Assembly: GCA_050115015.1 (NCBI GenBank)
Contig: JASFRI010000246.1
Coordinates: forward strand, 1-6,408
Direction: 5' to 3'
From: JASFRI01 sp050115015
GTDB taxonomy: Bacteria > Acidobacteriota > Polarisedimenticolia > CBDVAL01
Length of the DNA stretch: 6,408 nucleotides
This document shows, one piece after another, positions 6,195-6,408 of the stretch (its first letter is position 1; each line of letters starts with the position of its first letter). A program made the position numbers and the translations under genes. Below the pieces are notes generated by a model that saw nothing but the letters and a program-made list of their open reading frames with translations, did not search any database and was not told where the DNA came from.

Positions 6195-6330
6195 ATGCCG
6201 TCCGTTGCGGACGCCATGGGCCTGGATTCAAGGCGCCGCGACGAAGGCGATGCAGTGGCATCGGGGAGGAGCGGGAACGATGAAGACGGGCCCATGCCGC
6301 CGCAACCCGGAGGGCCGCTGGGGGTTGCGG
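6195..6330 (+). other. Hairpin-rich region without a convincing gene; possible structured RNA or 5' leader
   Basis: Three strong inverted repeats follow one another. The first is 6195-6217, with arms CGTCCG and CGGACG, loop TTG, extended by three pairs past a C/C mismatch. The second is 6248-6263, CGATGC, loop AGTG, GCATCG. The third is 6300-6330, a perfect 9-bp stem CCGCAACCC with GGGTTGCGG and a 13-base loop. I recognise no riboswitch, tRNA, SRP RNA or other known family. An ATG at 6280 with GGGGAGGAG a few bases upstream opens a plus-strand frame to the window end, but its codon use is poorer in GC at third positions than the real genes here, so I do not call it a gene. The strand is assigned only from the weak promoter at 6164-6172. 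Confidence 0.3.
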
Positions 6331-6408
6331 GCGATTCCCGCGTTGCGCCTCGTCGCCGATGCGCAGAGGCATCGACTCCTCGGCGCGCCTTGGACTCGCC
6401 GCGCAAGA

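Noticed and set aside
6056..6406. 116-codon minus-strand frame upstream of the phosphatase-fold gene
   Set aside because: It runs through the promoter and both palindromes, its product is low-complexity Arg/Pro/Ser, and no start signal was seen.
6280..6408. Plus-strand partial ORF with a good GGGGAGGAG upstream
   Set aside because: The 43 codons show no domain or signal peptide, third-position GC is lower than in the neighbouring genes, and the frame overlaps the 9-bp hairpin. It could be real only if it continues well beyond the window.
6195..6408. Alternative plus-strand frame from the ATG at 6195
   Set aside because: It stays open to the window end but lacks a Shine-Dalgarno, its codon use is unlike the real genes, and it covers the three hairpins.

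Overview
The window is strongly GC-rich (roughly 70% by eye) with closely packed genes, nearly all on the minus strand. The exported HEAT-repeat protein and the membrane-anchored phosphatase-fold protein suggest a GC-rich, probably Gram-negative bacterium. I cannot name the phylum; Acidobacteriota- or Myxococcota-like lineages are only a guess.

Layout, reading in the direction of minus-strand transcription (right to left). Positions 6060-6408 hold no convincing gene. They contain a promoter for the next gene with an inverted repeat centred on its -35 box, and a set of strong hairpins that may be a structured RNA. Positions 6059-4374 encode a five-helix membrane protein with a periplasmic alkaline-phosphatase/nucleotide-pyrophosphatase fold in which five of the six expected metal ligands are replaced. 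Positions 4373-4229 are the control region of a pyrimidine operon. Positions 4228-1456 hold pyrR, pyrB and pyrC. After a 95-base gap, positions 1360-1 hold the 5' part of an exported HEAT-repeat protein that runs off the window.

The most interesting part is the pyr leader. It has an extended -10 promoter, a candidate PyrR-binding hairpin with the loop motif CNGNGAG, and a perfect intrinsic terminator (7-bp stem, 5-base loop, eight U) ending 9 bases before the pyrR start codon. A 22-codon reading frame starts in the candidate PyrR loop, runs through the terminator and ends in a 4-base ATGA overlap with pyrR. The ribosome-binding site and start codon of this frame lie inside the candidate PyrR hairpin. 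Leader ORF, pyrR, pyrB and pyrC form an unbroken chain of overlapping cistrons. This suggests a hybrid control: PyrR with bound uridine nucleotide would block leader translation, the terminator would then fold, and translational coupling to pyrR would be lost.

Functionally, PyrB (aspartate transcarbamylase) and PyrC (type I dihydroorotase) carry out steps 2 and 3 of de novo UMP synthesis, and PyrR senses the product and controls the operon. The two flanking genes have no evident role in pyrimidine metabolism.
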